The notes: generated by a model not told the origin, from the sequence alone. A stretch of 64,000 nt of DNA from Dichetophora obliterata (GCA_963920525.1 OY986439.1:23588819-23652818); one strand, 5' to 3'. Positions 46,136 through 57,486 are shown, counted from the first letter of the stretch. Program-made: numbers and translations.

Positions 46136-48612
46136 ATTCCAAAATATTCCAACAAAATTTTGGAATTGGGATAATTCGGTTGGGTCTGATAATGATAATA
46201 GTATTTGCAGTCTTTTTGCAGACTTTTTCAAGACGACTTATTCATCATCGTCCTATGATTATTTAAGTTATCCTTTCAATATTCAATCTGGGGATATTTA
46301 TTTCCCAATAATTGACACAAACACAGTCTTATCATTTTTAAAAAATATTAAAACATCATATAAAAGTGGTCCTGATAACATACCTTCATGTATATTAAAA
46401 TACTGCTGTGAAGAATTAGTAACTCCAATATCTTTACTATTTACTTCATCATTAAAATCCTGCTATTTTCCTGCAGCCTGGAAGCATTCATTTATTATTC
46501 CGCTGCATAAATCCGGAAATAGGTCTTTAATTGATAACTACCGTGGCATCGCAAAATTGAGCGCTTTGCCTAAACTTTTGGAGGCAATTGTTACATCACG
46601 ACTATCGCATAGCGTTAAATCTTTAATGTCTCCTTTCCAACATGGATTCCTTTCTGGAAAATCCACTGTGACTAACCTTCTCGAATTTACATCAAAAACT
46701 ATAGAAAACTTTGGAAAAGGCATGCAGACTGATGTTATTTACACGGATTTTAGCAAAGCTTTTGACGTTGTAAATCACAAACTATTGATCTTAAAATTAC
46801 ATCTTGTTGGATTTCCTATACCGTTGGTAAAGTGGATTGAATCTTACTTAAGCAATAGAACACAATCTGTTCTTTTTAAGCTCAAGAAATCACACGAGTT
46901 TCCTGTTACTTCAGGAGTACCTCAAGGAAGTCATCTTGGGCCTCTTCTGTTTCTACTTTTTATAAACGATTTGCCATCTGTCATAATGCATTCCAGCATC
47001 TTAATGTTTGCTGACGACGTCAAACTCTTCCTTTCTTTTAAAAATGATAATGACGCTGTATTTTTGCAAGCCGACATTGATCATCTTCATAACAAAACGC
47101 AAAACCGAACCGTATGAACCTCAACATGAAGAAATGCAAGCATATGTCTTTCTCGCGCAAACCACTAATTAAATGTACCTTCAAAATTTGTGGTTATCCA
47201 TTGGAGTCCTTAGATAGTTTCAATGATCTTGGAGTTACAATGGATCCTAAACTACGCTTTAATATTCATGTAAATAAAATAATAAATAAAGCAAATAGTA
47301 CTTTAGGATTTATTAAACGTTGGGCAAAAGAGTTTAATGATCCTTTCATAACGAAAACCTTATTCACTTCCCTAGTGCGGCCTATCTTAGAATACGCTTC
47401 AGTTGTTTGGTGCCCACGATACGGTTGTTACATAGACGACATTGAATCAGTGCAGAAACAATTTCTCTTGTTTTGCTTAAGCTATCTTTATTGTAATACT
47501 GATTTTCACTTACCACCTTATGAATATCGGTTACAACTCTTAAATCTTCCTTCTTTAAAAAATCGGAGAATTATGATAAATGCTTGTTGGATTATAAAAC
47601 TTTTGCATGGCTATGTAAACAGTCCATATTTACTGAGTAAAATATATTTTAATATTCCTCTTCGTCCTAGAAGATCTTTTGAGTTACTCCACATGAACTT
47701 TTGTAGAACTAATTATTTGCAAAATGAACCTCTTAGAAGCGCTTGCGGTGATTTTAATTTTGTATCTGATGTTATATCCTTAAGTGAATCCATGGACTCA
47801 ATCAAACATAAAATTATAGATTACCTGCAGTACCGTCGTTGATTATGTGAAGTTCTTTCAAACATATATCTGATGCATCTGGTGATTTGTAAAAACATTA
47901 ATATAACAATCTAAATGGATAAATGGACCTAAACGTAAAATGGAAAATTTTGGGGTATAAACATCTAAATAATCTGAATGGACCTAAACCTGGGATCTTC
48001 ACTTGCCTCTTATCTTCATGATGATTGTGACTACATTTGTCGACGGTACCGTGGTGTCTTGGTGTCTTTTTACCTCTTGAAACACTACGTTAGATCGATT
48101 TGTAATATATTAATATGAGGGGCCGATAAGACCTAGTTTGTCTTGGTGCCTGCGTTCGCAACTGGTTTTCTTTATTTTATGAAAATTGGTTTGGTGAAGT
48201 TTACCTAGTTTGTCGAGTAACCACCCTGTCAAGCCAGGATTTCACCGGCTTCAGGGAGACAGAACGATATATATTATATATATACCTATTGGAGTGGTGT
48301 TTTATTGGGTATGAGACCTTGTTTGTCACACGACTCCGCCGTATACAAAAATTGTTGCTAACTTGACCTTGTTTGTCTTGAAAACGCAACCCTGCTATGC
48401 TGTCTGATTTTATCGATTTTGACTTAACTTTTTTCTATTATTTTTTATACTTTAATAAAATTATATACTTTAAGCAATTTACTAAAACTTTTTAGTTTGT
48501 TAATAATACATTATTTCATTCAAAATCATACTTTATATTTTTAAATTGTATTAAATATCTCATTTTATAATTTTAAATTTGCTATAAAACCTGTTAAGGT
48601 TTAGCAATCAAG

Positions 48613-48647
<35 letters not shown>

Positions 48648-48649
48648 AA
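46136..48649 (+). mobile_element. 5'-truncated non-LTR retrotransposon, copy 2, TAAA tail
   Basis: The RT remnant 46150-47842 is followed by an 0.8-kb 3' region and about nine TAAA/AAAT repeats at 48613-48648. The 3' region contains ACCT(A/T)GTTTGTC four times (48131, 48205, 48317, 48370), an unusual internal repetition. Endonuclease and ORF1 missing. Same family style as 16.37-18.04 kb but clearly diverged. Confidence 0.87.
46150..47842 (+). pseudogene. Reverse transcriptase of non-LTR retrotransposon, one frameshift
   Basis: In order: a pre-RT region, KSGPDNIPSCILKYCC, FIIPLHKSGNRSLIDNYRGI, QHGFLSGKSTVTNLL, VIYTDFSKAFDVVNHKLL, SGVPQGSHLGPLLFLLFIND and the catalytic MFADDVKLF (DNA 47006-47020; F replaces the usual Y, a known variant). 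The frame breaks near 47085-47117 and continues from 47114 with MNLNMKKCKHMSFSRK, the helix region GVTMDPKLRF, RPILEYASVVWCPRYG and the C-terminal domain to the stop at 47842. One indel separates the halves. The real coding start is lost by 5' truncation, so the start given is the beginning of recognisable similarity. The clade (Jockey/CR1/L2 group) is uncertain. Confidence 0.9.
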
Positions 48650-48902
48650 ATTCAATGATTCCTACCTAAGAAAAATTTATCAGCCTTATCATGAATAATT
48701 TTTCACGCGGAATTGAAAAAGGGAATTTTTAGTTTTCAGATAAAGCTCAAGAATCTCAATGGCTTATCAACAAATTTGCATCAAAAATTTCCAAAATATT
48801 CTTGAGCTTTATCTTAAAAATAAAAAACCCTTTTTCAATTCCGCGTGAAAAATTATTCATGATAAGGCTGATACATTTTTCTTAGGTAGTATCATTGAAT
48901 TT
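48649..48902. mobile_element. Palindromic foldback MITE directly after the retrotransposon tail
   Basis: The arms 48651-48760 and 48795-48900 are inverted copies: ATTCAATGAT, CTACCTAAGAAAAATTTATC, ATGAATAATTTTTCACGCGG, AATTGAAAAAGGG and AAGCTCAAGAAT. Only about 40 bp separate the arms. The left tip abuts the TAAA tail. No target duplication could be identified. Confidence 0.85.
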
Positions 48903-49202
48903 TTTGTATGTGATTTTAAAAAAATTTTAAACTTCCTTAGAAATACTAAAAAGTGATTTTAATAATACTAAAATAAAGATCTCTTTTAACTAGCTGTACG
49001 AAACATAAAAAAATATAAAAATATAAACCTTTTTTGAACTAACTGTAAAAAATATTACAAAATACTTAAAAATCTTTAGTTAAAAAACTTAACTTAAAAA
49101 AACTAAGGTTTGACCTTAAAAAATTAAAAAAAAAACTTACTTAAACAAGCTGTACACAAAATTCCTACTTAAAAATAATAAAATTACACTGTAGGGATGT
49201 CA

Positions 49203-49742
49203 AAAAGACACGCAAAAATACCGAGATACGTAAACTTATTTTTTGGTCGTAGAATTTAGTGGCATACTCAGTTTTTCCCAATCAGTTCAATATCTCGAGA
49301 TATTTGCGATTGAAATTTAGTCACTTTTAGACCCATTTTTAGCTATATTTTCCTTATTTTTGGAGACAAAAAAGTTTGACCACCTCTGATTTTGCTTACA
49401 CTTTCAGAATTTACTACTTATGAAATAAAAACACTAATTGGAGCAAAAAAGTTTTTTGAGTTTTTTCAAAGTTTTTACGTTCAACATTCGAATTTGGTCC
49501 AAATCGAACAAAAAGCGAAATTGTTTAACTTTTAAAAAATCATAGATTAAACAAGGCTAATTCGATTTTCACGTTGTAAAGAACTAAACAAATTTTTTAT
49601 ATAAAGGTCAAATGTAAGTCAAATATCAAAAATCTGAACAGCTCGAGACCTTAATCTGATTTGTAAGAATCGAGTATGCCACTAAATTCTACGACCGGAA
49701 ATTAAGTTTACGTGTCTCGGCGTTTTTTTGTGTCCTTTAAAA
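49203..49742. mobile_element. Inverted-repeat element, 540 bp
   Basis: The left arm 49203-49275 and right arm 49668-49742 are inverted: AAGACAC, CCGAGA(T/C)ACGTAAACTTA, GGTCGTAGAATTTAGTGGCA. The spacer is unrelated AT-rich sequence without a gene. Confidence 0.8.
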
Positions 49743-50039
49743 AGTTGAAAATTTACCTACAATGTTTCTATTCTATTCTATTTTTTAAAACAATTTAATA
49801 AACCTTCTGAATGATCTAATTTTATGAATTTTTTTTTAAAGAATTGATCTATGTTTTTTCAAAAATAAACAGTAAATACTATCCAAACGTTTAGTCGAAA
49901 CTGTGTTTTTTAGTTTTTTATAATCTTCTGCAATGTTTTGTGTTGTAAAAAAAGGCACAACTACTTTGAAACTTCATATTACGTCTTCCAAAAAATTCGT
50001 TTTCTAAGGTTTGTCAAACCCCGGATTGTCAAACCCTGG

Positions 50040-50196
50040 AATCCCAGGATTGTATTTTTCAAAACCCGGGATTTTATTTTTCATATCCCGAAATCCCAGG
50101 ATTGTATTTTTCAAATCCCGAAATCCCAGGATTGTATTTTTCAAATCCCGAAATCCCAGGATTGAATTTTTTAAATCCCGAAATCCCGGGATTGAC
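50040..50196. repeat. Five tandem 30-bp units of CCCGAAATCCCAGGATTGTA
   Basis: The word CAAATCCCGAAATCCCAGGA followed by TTGTATTTTT repeats five times with single changes. The same word type marks the ends of elements at 3.5 and 37.6-39.5 kb, suggesting expansion of a terminal repeat. Confidence 0.85.
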
Positions 50197-50237
50197 GAAG
50201 CGTTCCGAAATTGGATGCCCTAATTTAAACTTAAAAA

Positions 50238-50650
50238 ATACATTTCATTCTTATAAAATTGAACTTTCAATGCAATTTTCTTAACAAAATACCAAGCCTT
50301 TCGCCAATTTTTTTCCTTGGACAATATTCTCTAAATCCGCTGTACATTCGTTTTACCTCAGAGCAACAGTTCTATGTATAAAAGCAATTTTCCGATCTTA
50401 TTTCTTTTAACATTGCACTAGGGTACTAAATGCAATCATTGCGATTTCATTTTTTTTTTGCTTGCCAGAAGAAGTAAGATCGGAAAAATTATACATAAAA
50501 CCATTGCTCTGAGGTTAAACTAACGTATAGCGGATGTATAGAAAGCTGTCCAAGGAAAAGAATTGGGTCATCAAAAAAAAATAAAAAGCTTAGTGTTTTT
50601 TTGAGAAAATTGCATTGAAAGTTGAATTTTATAAGAATAAAACGTAGTTT
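50238..50650. mobile_element. Foldback element with about 180-bp arms
   Basis: The arms 50238-50420 and 50480-50648 pair through ATTCTTATAAAATT, CAATGCAATTTTCT, TCCTTGGACA, GTTTTACCTCAGAGCAA and TTTCCGATCTTA. The loop is short (about 60 bp). No coding potential. Confidence 0.85.
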
Positions 50651-52535
50651 TTGACTTAAAATGCTCATAACATTTTTAGTTGTGACTTATTTTGCTACAC
50701 GGGTTATTCCGAGACGAGCAATAAATCGCTCGTTTTAATATTAATATTAACTATAAAATATTTGTACTTCTTTTGAAGGGAAAAATCTGTCACGCAACTT
50801 ATATCACGTAACGTATCCTATTATGGTTTGTATAATAATAATTAAAATTCAACGATACAATTGTGAATATGTAGCTATACTATTCCAGATTATGTAAAAA
50901 AACTTTCATTTAAAAACTCGTGCAAACTTTGCAGATTTTTTTGCTAATATTGAACCACTTCTTTTTTTTGTCACGTAACGTATCATTTTTGTTGGCTTTT
51001 ATCTAAGAGCCAAACTTTTGACAACTCTTAGCTTTTACACCTTGTATAGTGCGCTTAGTAAACTGCTGAAAATTCAAAACAAAAAAGCTGCAACTTTAAT
51101 TTTTCCTTATTTTTCCATTCATTAAAGTCGTACGACTGTCACGTGCGTAGCCACGGAAATATTCATATGCAGGGTGTCCAGTGTAAGAGTATGAATAATG
51201 CGCTTGTGTAAAGATGAAATCCATTGAATCTACTAAATTTTCATATTGAGCGCTATTTTCTCTGAATTTTGCGTAATAAAACCAAACTTTTTCTGGCATC
51301 AAATTTGTGATTTATTTAATTTTCTTTCCAATGACATCAAAATCATAAACATATTATTAAAAATAACAAAGTTAGTTGTACTTAAAAAAGTTCACTTCTC
51401 TTAACAGTCCTTATAATTTTTATTTGTTTTTTAAACATTTTTAGCATTTTTCCGCTTACTCTCTCGAATTTTGCAACTTGCTAATTTCTGCTACAAAATT
51501 ATGGGAAAACCTAATATCATTATGGTTTTCAATTTAGTGAAATTTTTGAAGTACAATCAACTTTGTTATTTTTAAAGATAAACTAAACTAATCGCTTAGA
51601 ACTTTTTTTTTGGTTTGATTGCAAATGCTATAAAATTATATTTTATTGGAATAATGCTTTTTTCTGCGTGTATAGGAATAAAATTTTTTTTTGTAATAAC
51701 AACACAAAATTTTTTAACATGATTTATACTTGATAAGAAGAGTACTTCAAATACACTAAAGAAAATAAGGGTTTAAAAAGTGAATGTTAAAAGCAGTTTT
51801 CATGTTTTTCGAAGATTAACTACAACTTGAAAAATTCTGAGCTTATGCTGAAATGTTATTTTTTTTTTTAAATTTTAAGACCACTTTTTTACAGTAGTTA
51901 GGCATTTATATTGTGCAACAATTATTTTGTCACTTGTTTTTTTTTAAATCTTGAGAAAATTTATTTAAGTGTACAGATTTTCTTTAAGTGTATTTTGAAA
52001 CTACACAAGAAATATTAATGACTGTTGAAGGCATTTTCAATTAACACGCATAAACAAAACAAAAAAAAAAACCATTTAGCCCCGAATTGCTGTTTTAACA
52101 TTCCTGTTTAAATTAATTTTTCAAGTGGTTGGGAAAACATACATACTTGAAAAAATTCAATTTATAACAAGTTATCCAAACAGGAAAACCAATTTTTGCT
52201 TATTATTTGTTTTAACTTGATTCCTATTTCTAATGTAACGTTTAGAGCGGATCAAGTTGTTTGAAACAAAATTTCGATTCCTTGCTATATTAATTTCCAT
52301 ATTATATGTTAAATACTAAGAAAAAATGCTTAGAGATCATATGGATGAATCTATTTTTCACTAAATTTTGTTTGAAGAATTTCTTTAAATAAAAAAGTGC
52401 ACCAAGACGTATGAGCGTCACTGAATTTATAAAATTTTATAAAAACTAGCAGGCTGCAGTTGTCGCGGCTTTGCCACAGAGGCACTAAATTTAGAGTCAA
52501 TTTTTATTTTGACTACGATAATGGACCAATATATT
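50651..52535. other. Intergenic sequence
   Basis: Unassigned. GAGACGAGCAATAAATCG near 50713 resembles GAGACGAGCAAAAAATCG near 45793, a possible shared end of an unrecognised element. A 68-codon minus frame at 51096-51302 carries no known motif. Confidence 0.4.
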
Positions 52536-52954
52536 TAGGGTATTCACAAGGTGTGCTATCATGTCATATTGTCTTAAAATTAAAGTTTTTGATTGTACAA
52601 TATTGCAGAAATAGTACAATAAAATGAAATGCTAGTGATTTTTTTCCTTTCATATTGAAAACTTTGTTGTTGTTGTTGTTTCTTTGGAAAAATTCGTTAG
52701 AACAATTAATTGTTCTAACTTTGACCTTAAGCTCAATAAACGATTTTAAACTATCAAACAACTAGAATTTGTATTTAAAATCAAGTATGATTTAAACTAT
52801 CAAACATTTAGAATTTGTATTTAAATCATATAAAGTCAACATAATTGTCTTAAAATTTTACAATGGTTTAAAAATGTTGTTGCCTTACATGTAAAAAAAC
52901 TACTCAAATATTATAATCCCGAATGCTATGCTTATTTTAGTGTCGTAATCAATA

Positions 52955-53640
52955 GGGGTATTCACGATGTGGTGTATTTGTACAAAATTTACAATACTTA
53001 CAACTTATTGTGAACAAACCTTCTCTAAAGTATTTAGGATATTCACAAGTTGTGCGATCATGTCATATTGGCATATTGTCATAAAATTTTAAAACTAAAA
53101 TTTACAAGGTAAGTAAATGCAGATAAGAAACAGCTGTTTGATTACGACACTTCAATAGACATAGCTTTCAGAGTTGAAATATATTAGTACTTTTTTATAT
53201 GGAAGGCAACAATAACATGTTTAAACTTCTGTAAAATCTTAGGAGAATATGACATTATGACATGATAGCACACCTTGTGAAAACCTAATTGTATTTTTAA
53301 AATCAGCTGATTTGTGTATGTATTTTTGTTTGGAAATATTAATTTAAATCATAATTTAACTTAAGAAAATTATACAAAAACTGAAATGAAACTAAATAAA
53401 CTCACAGCGTAGCCGGTAGCTTCCTCCATGCTGAGTAGAAAAGCTTTTGCGATCAGCTGATCTAATACACAAAGAAATTTACAGAGAATAAAATAGGGTT
53501 CCATTGTTGTATTTTTGCCACAGGCTTGTATTTTGAGCACTGTGCATTTTGTTTTTGTAATTTTACAAAATGTACTACAAATATCAAATTTATCAAAAAT
53601 ACACAATACTAGGGCAAAAACACCTCATCGTGAATACCAC
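52955..53640. mobile_element. Middle element, TATTCACGATGTGGTG ends
   Basis: Left AGGGGTATTCACGATGTGGT (about 52956) and right, complement of TGGTATTCACGATGAGGTGT (ending about 53635). A homologue starts at 54574. It contains the inner insertion 53032-53286; removing that restores AAAGTATTGTATTTTTAAAA, as in the homologue. Confidence 0.7.
53030..53288. mobile_element. Inner element, about 255 bp
   Basis: TAGGATATTCACAAGTTGTG at 53034 and the complement of TAGGTTTTCACAAGGTGTGC ending at 53286 are inverted ends, flanked by ATT on both sides (a 3-bp duplication is likely). Its interior words GATCATGTCATATTG and CATTATGACATGATAGC also pair. Confidence 0.75.
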
Positions 53641-53937
53641 TTATACGCACAATATTTTGTTTGTATGCTGTGTTTTTTTTTTTTGGAAATTATAAAACCT
53701 GTAACCATTATAACGTCCAAAATATGATTTTTCCACAAACCAGCTATTATATAATCCTTCTAGCTTTTTTTTGGCATTGTGATTACAAATCGCTATAAAT
53801 TTTCGCTTAATTTGTATCACCTGATTGAGATTTTACGCAGTACAATAAATTTTGAGGGGTTGTTCACACGAGTTGTATATTTTTATGATTTTAACTTAGA
53901 CGTATGACTTTCTGATACCTTGTGAATATCCTAGTTA

Positions 53938-54067
53938 TATTAAAATATTTATATTATAAAATCTCACAAAGGAATGTTCCAGATTTGTTGCAACACTAGA
54001 ACCATAAAACTGAAATACTTCATAAAATGTTAAAAATATAGATTTGGTTGTTATTCACCAACTACAC
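53938..54067. other. Short spacer
   Basis: Nothing recognised. Confidence 0.4.
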
Positions 54068-54338
54068 TAACAGCCCTATTCTGGCAAATTAAGAAATTGT
54101 TAACCAGTATTTTAAATACTTCAATGTGTCTGTTGTAATTTTTTTGATTTCAAAACAAAATTTGAAGCTTAAAAATGAAAAATTCTGATAAAAATTGTCA
54201 ACTGCTTTTCAGTTTTTGACAATTTCAGTAAAAAATTTTGTTTTTTGAGCTTTAAATTTCGTTTTGAAAATAACAAACACATAGAAATATTCAAAATATT
54301 GGTTAATTATTTGTTAATTTGCCAAAATAGGGCTGTAA
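54068..54338. mobile_element. ACAGCCCTATT palindromic MITE, complete copy
   Basis: CAGCCCTATT at 54071 and AATAGGGCTG ending at 54335, with TAA on both sides. The body is palindromic (TTCAATGTGT, TTTGAAGCT, CAAAACAAAATTTGAAGC). This 265-bp copy defines the family seen truncated at 7306 and 54782. Confidence 0.85.
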
Positions 54339-54360
54339 GTTTGAGCACATTTTGTACGTA

Positions 54361-54570
54361 GGGTAAACAAATTGAATTAGCCAAAAGTGGGAATCGCAGT
54401 TTCCACATCGTGTTCTGTGGAGATTTGCACTTGTGTTAAAACCCGAACAGAATCAAAGCGGTTGACGGCTGGCGGTCCTCGGCGAATTTCGCCGAGAACC
54501 CGTCCAGAACTGAAGCGATGCCGGTTATCGGATGAGGGTTGCTTTTCATTGTGCGAAAGGTGCACATTAT
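54361..54570. other. Local GC-rich island with open frames on both strands
   Basis: About 45-50% GC against roughly 28% around it. Contains the palindrome CTCGGCGAATTTCGCCGAG-like sequence at 54478-54500. Open on the plus strand (62 codons from 54387) and minus strand (62 codons from 54565), neither with a known motif. It could be a conserved exon fragment or a piece of a GC-rich repeat. I cannot tell which. Confidence 0.3.
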
Positions 54571-54573
54571 ATT

Positions 54574-54780
54574 AGGGGTATTCACGATGTGGTGTATTTG
54601 TGATCAGTTTTTAAAAAATTTACAATACTTACAACTTGTTGTCAACGAACCTTCACAAAAGTATTGTATTTTTAAAATCTGCTGATTTTTGTATGTACTT
54701 TTTTGGAAATATTAATTTCAATCATCATTTAACTAAAAAAAATTATAAAAAATTGAAACGAAATACGAAATTATATTTAC
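54574..54780. mobile_element. TATTCACGATG element, truncated copy
   Basis: Left end TTAGGGGTATTCACGATGTG, followed by TTACAATACTTACAACTT(G/A)TTG and GTATTGTATTTTTAAAATC, homologous to 52955-53030 plus 53288-53380. It lacks the inner insertion and so provides the empty site. The right end is missing. Confidence 0.75.
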
Positions 54781-54781
54781 A

Positions 54782-54976
54782 GGTCTATTGTGACAAAGTA
54801 TCAATTGTTACCCAGTATTTTTATTATTTCTATGTGTTTGCTGTAATTTTGTGATTTCAAAACAAAATTTGAAGCTCAAAAATAATAAAATTTGATATAA
54901 TTGTCACTTGCTTTTCAGATAGTCACAGTTTCATTAAAAAAAATTTTTTTTGAGCTTCAAATTTTGTTTTAAAGTT
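54782..54976. mobile_element. ACAGCCCTATT MITE, partial copy
   Basis: Matches 54071-54270: CAATTGTTACCCAGTATTTT, CTATGTGTTTGCTGTAATTT, AAACAAAATTTGAAGCTCAA. Both ends are damaged. Confidence 0.7.
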
Positions 54977-54987
54977 ACAAGTTGTTG

Positions 54988-55159
54988 TTACAAGTTGTTG
55001 CCGAACCGGACAGGCAGGCAGGTAGGCAGGCAGACAGGCACAGGCAAACTATGTGAACAAGCGAGACAAAAGTTATTTCTATCTCGTTTCTTTGTATGTT
55101 ACTGCCTGCGCCTGCCTGCCTGCCTGTTCGCTTCGGCGTTCACTCTGCTTGCAACCTAA
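54988..55159. mobile_element. PIF/Harbinger-like MITE, copy 2
   Basis: Left TTA and right TAA border (GGCA)n/(TGCC)n arms and the right tip GAACGCCGAAG (inverted). The left tip is shortened (CAAGTTGTTGCCGAACC). Otherwise it follows copy 1 at 5303-5472, including the ACTATGTGAACAAGCGAGA centre. Confidence 0.75.
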
Positions 55160-56600
55160 GTGTCAATTTGACACTGAACATCGTTAGAGAGGAATTTTTT
55201 ACAGCTTCACAACATTTGTTGGAATTTATTCTTTTGTAAAATCTAAATTTAGGCATGATTTTTACACTGATGTAAAATCCCAAGTAGATTTGTACACAAA
55301 AAAGAAAAACAAGGTTTTCTTTTAAAATATAGTGTCACATTGACACTAAAAGCGTTTGAAGGTTAAATGAAATTAAGGTAAAAATAAACTCAACGTACCC
55401 ATATGCTCCCGAAGATATTTTTCTAAAAAAATTGACGCAGAATTTGAAAAAAATGCGCTAATAACAAGAAAGAACTTATAAGACAAATAAGCTTTCATTT
55501 TTGCTTTTCTCACAGGTGATTCCTTCTTCAGAAAATGTTTCTACCTTGCTTATTTAAAATTTTTTTTTTAATTTAAACACAATAATTAATATCTAACTAC
55601 GCATAGAAATTCTTACGTTTTTATGAAAATAAATTTTTTGATGTCTGCTCCTCGATTGGTTTTATATTTTCTAATTTTTTTAAAAATACATATCTTTATT
55701 TAATCATATTTTATTGTTCAATTATTATAAACTTTTTTCTGTTATAGTTTTAAGAAATATTCTGAACATTTATTTTAAATTCATTATTGTTCCTAAAATT
55801 TGCAGTTTAGCAACACTGGTCTAACAGCTTTGCTGCTTACTTTTTCCTATTTGAGCTTAACTAACTATTTAGCTTTAAAAGAAGCAGAGCGTTGAGCTTA
55901 AAATTAAGTGAATGAACGTTGTCGGCAAGACGGTATTTTTTTCCACGGCATCAAATCTGAAGGTCAAAGCAATGGAAACAATTTAAAAAAATCCGACTTC
56001 TCTCTAAGCGAAATCGTTCTAATGTCTTTCATGTGTATCACACAATAAATAAATTACAGCAATTAGATTTTTCTATTTAAAGAAACAAAAAATCGTTACT
56101 ATTTATAGAAAAAGATTTCCACCCAGTTTCAGAGAATAAAAGCAAAAACTAAAAGACAGGGGAACAAAAAAGCCAAAAACACGTGTATTTAAAGTACAAT
56201 AACCATCATTTCAAGTTGAAATCACACCGGAAAGATTTATTTTTTTTTTTTTGTATTTTTGATAATGAAAGAAAGAAACAAATACAAACAAGTTTGCTTG
56301 TTTCGATATTTCCATTTTTCGATATGTGTGTGCGGAAAAAAAACTTGTTTTATTTTTGGCTTAAATAATTTGTGAGTTTTCTTGCTGAAACATTTAGCTT
56401 TGCTGGAGCATGTTTGGATAGAAAACTAATTTAGTCGCCCTTGAAAAAAAAAAAAAAAAAAAAATGTAAGCAATAGAATACAACTTAAAGATTTTAAGAT
56501 CTGAATCAATCTTAAGGAAATAAGAGATTAGATATAAAAAAAAATAAAGCTAAAACAAGTACGGTAGTTTAAAAACCATACTCTAAAGTATTAATAAGCT
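55160..56600. other. Intergenic sequence
   Basis: AT-rich; short hairpins AGTGTCAATTTGACACT (55161) and AGTGTCACATTGACACT (55331). No gene recognised. Confidence 0.4.
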
Positions 56601-57486
56601 TTAACCCATTAGTGCTCACCACCAGAACCCGTTGAGTTCAGTTTTTGAAATTTTCAGCATATTTTCTTTTTTTTTTACAAAAGTTGTATTGAAGTTTTAA
56701 AATAAGAATTCAAAGGATTTGGGTGTGGCGAAGCGTATGATCACAAACGTATAAGTAGAGAAATAAAATAAAAATAAAAAAAATTAAAAAAAAATAAAAA
56801 AAAATAAAAAAAATAAAAAAAATTAAAAAAAATAAAAAAAAAATTTAAAAAAAAATTAAAAAAAAATTAAAAAAAAATTAAAAAAAATTAAAAAAATTAA
56901 AAAAAATTAAAAAAAATTAAAAAAATAAAAAAAATAAAAAAAATTAAAAAAATTAAAAAAAATTAAAAATTAAAAATTAAAAAAATTAAAAAAATTTAAA
57001 AAAAATTAAAAAAATAAAAAAAAATAAAAAAAAACAAAAAAAAAATAAAAAAAAATAATAAAAAATAAAAAAATAAGAAAAAAATACAAAAAAATATAAA
57101 AATAAAACAAAAAAATTTAAAAAAAATTAAAAAAAATTAAAAAAATTAAAAAATAAAAAATTTGAATAAAATGAGAAATTGGAAAATTTTCATTTCATAG
57201 CGTAGGCTTTAACCTAATTCACTTTTTTAATTATATTTTCTTATTTCTTGATGTTAATAAAAAAATAACTTACCTGATTGGCATTTTTCACTTTTCTTTG
57301 AAATACTGCACGAGCTGGTGCCTAAAAATAAACAAAAAGTCGTTTAAAACGTTTTTGGAAAAAATACTTTTGACTTTCTCACACTGTTGGAAGCAAAAGC
57401 TTTACACTCACTGCGGATTCTTGGGGAATTTTTGAAAAATGCTTTCATTGCTTATGATACATCATACGTTGTCATTAATGGGTTAA
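56601..57486. mobile_element. TTAACCC-type MITE with an A-rich core, 878 bp
   Basis: TTAA-CCCATTAGTGCTCACC at 56601 and CATTAATGGG-TTAA ending at 57486 give a TTAA duplication and matching CCCATTA tips. The core 56755-57175 is an (AAAAAATT)n/(AAAAAT)n minisatellite. Same design as 28150-28648. Confidence 0.8.
56755..57175. repeat. A-rich (AAAAAATT)n minisatellite
   Basis: Long irregular run of A6-9 separated by T or TT; probably grown inside the TTAACCC element. Confidence 0.9.

Larger units (their letters stand above)
52536..53937. mobile_element. Outer element of a three-level nest (TATTCACAAGG ends)
   Basis: The left end TTTAGGGTATTCACAAGGTG (52536) and right end, complement of AGGATATTCACAAGGTAT (ending about 53936), are inverted. 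It encloses a TATTCACGATG-ended element, which itself encloses a shorter TATTCACAAG-ended element. No target duplication was found for the outer pair. Confidence 0.55.

Noticed and set aside
50040..50196. CRISPR-like array
   Set aside because: The 30-bp units are directly contiguous with no unique spacers; it is a minisatellite in eukaryotic DNA.
45741..51185. CAGGGTATCCCAG at 45744 and CAGGGTGTCCAGTG at 51170 as the two ends of one large element
   Set aside because: Both read in the same orientation and do not form an inverted pair.
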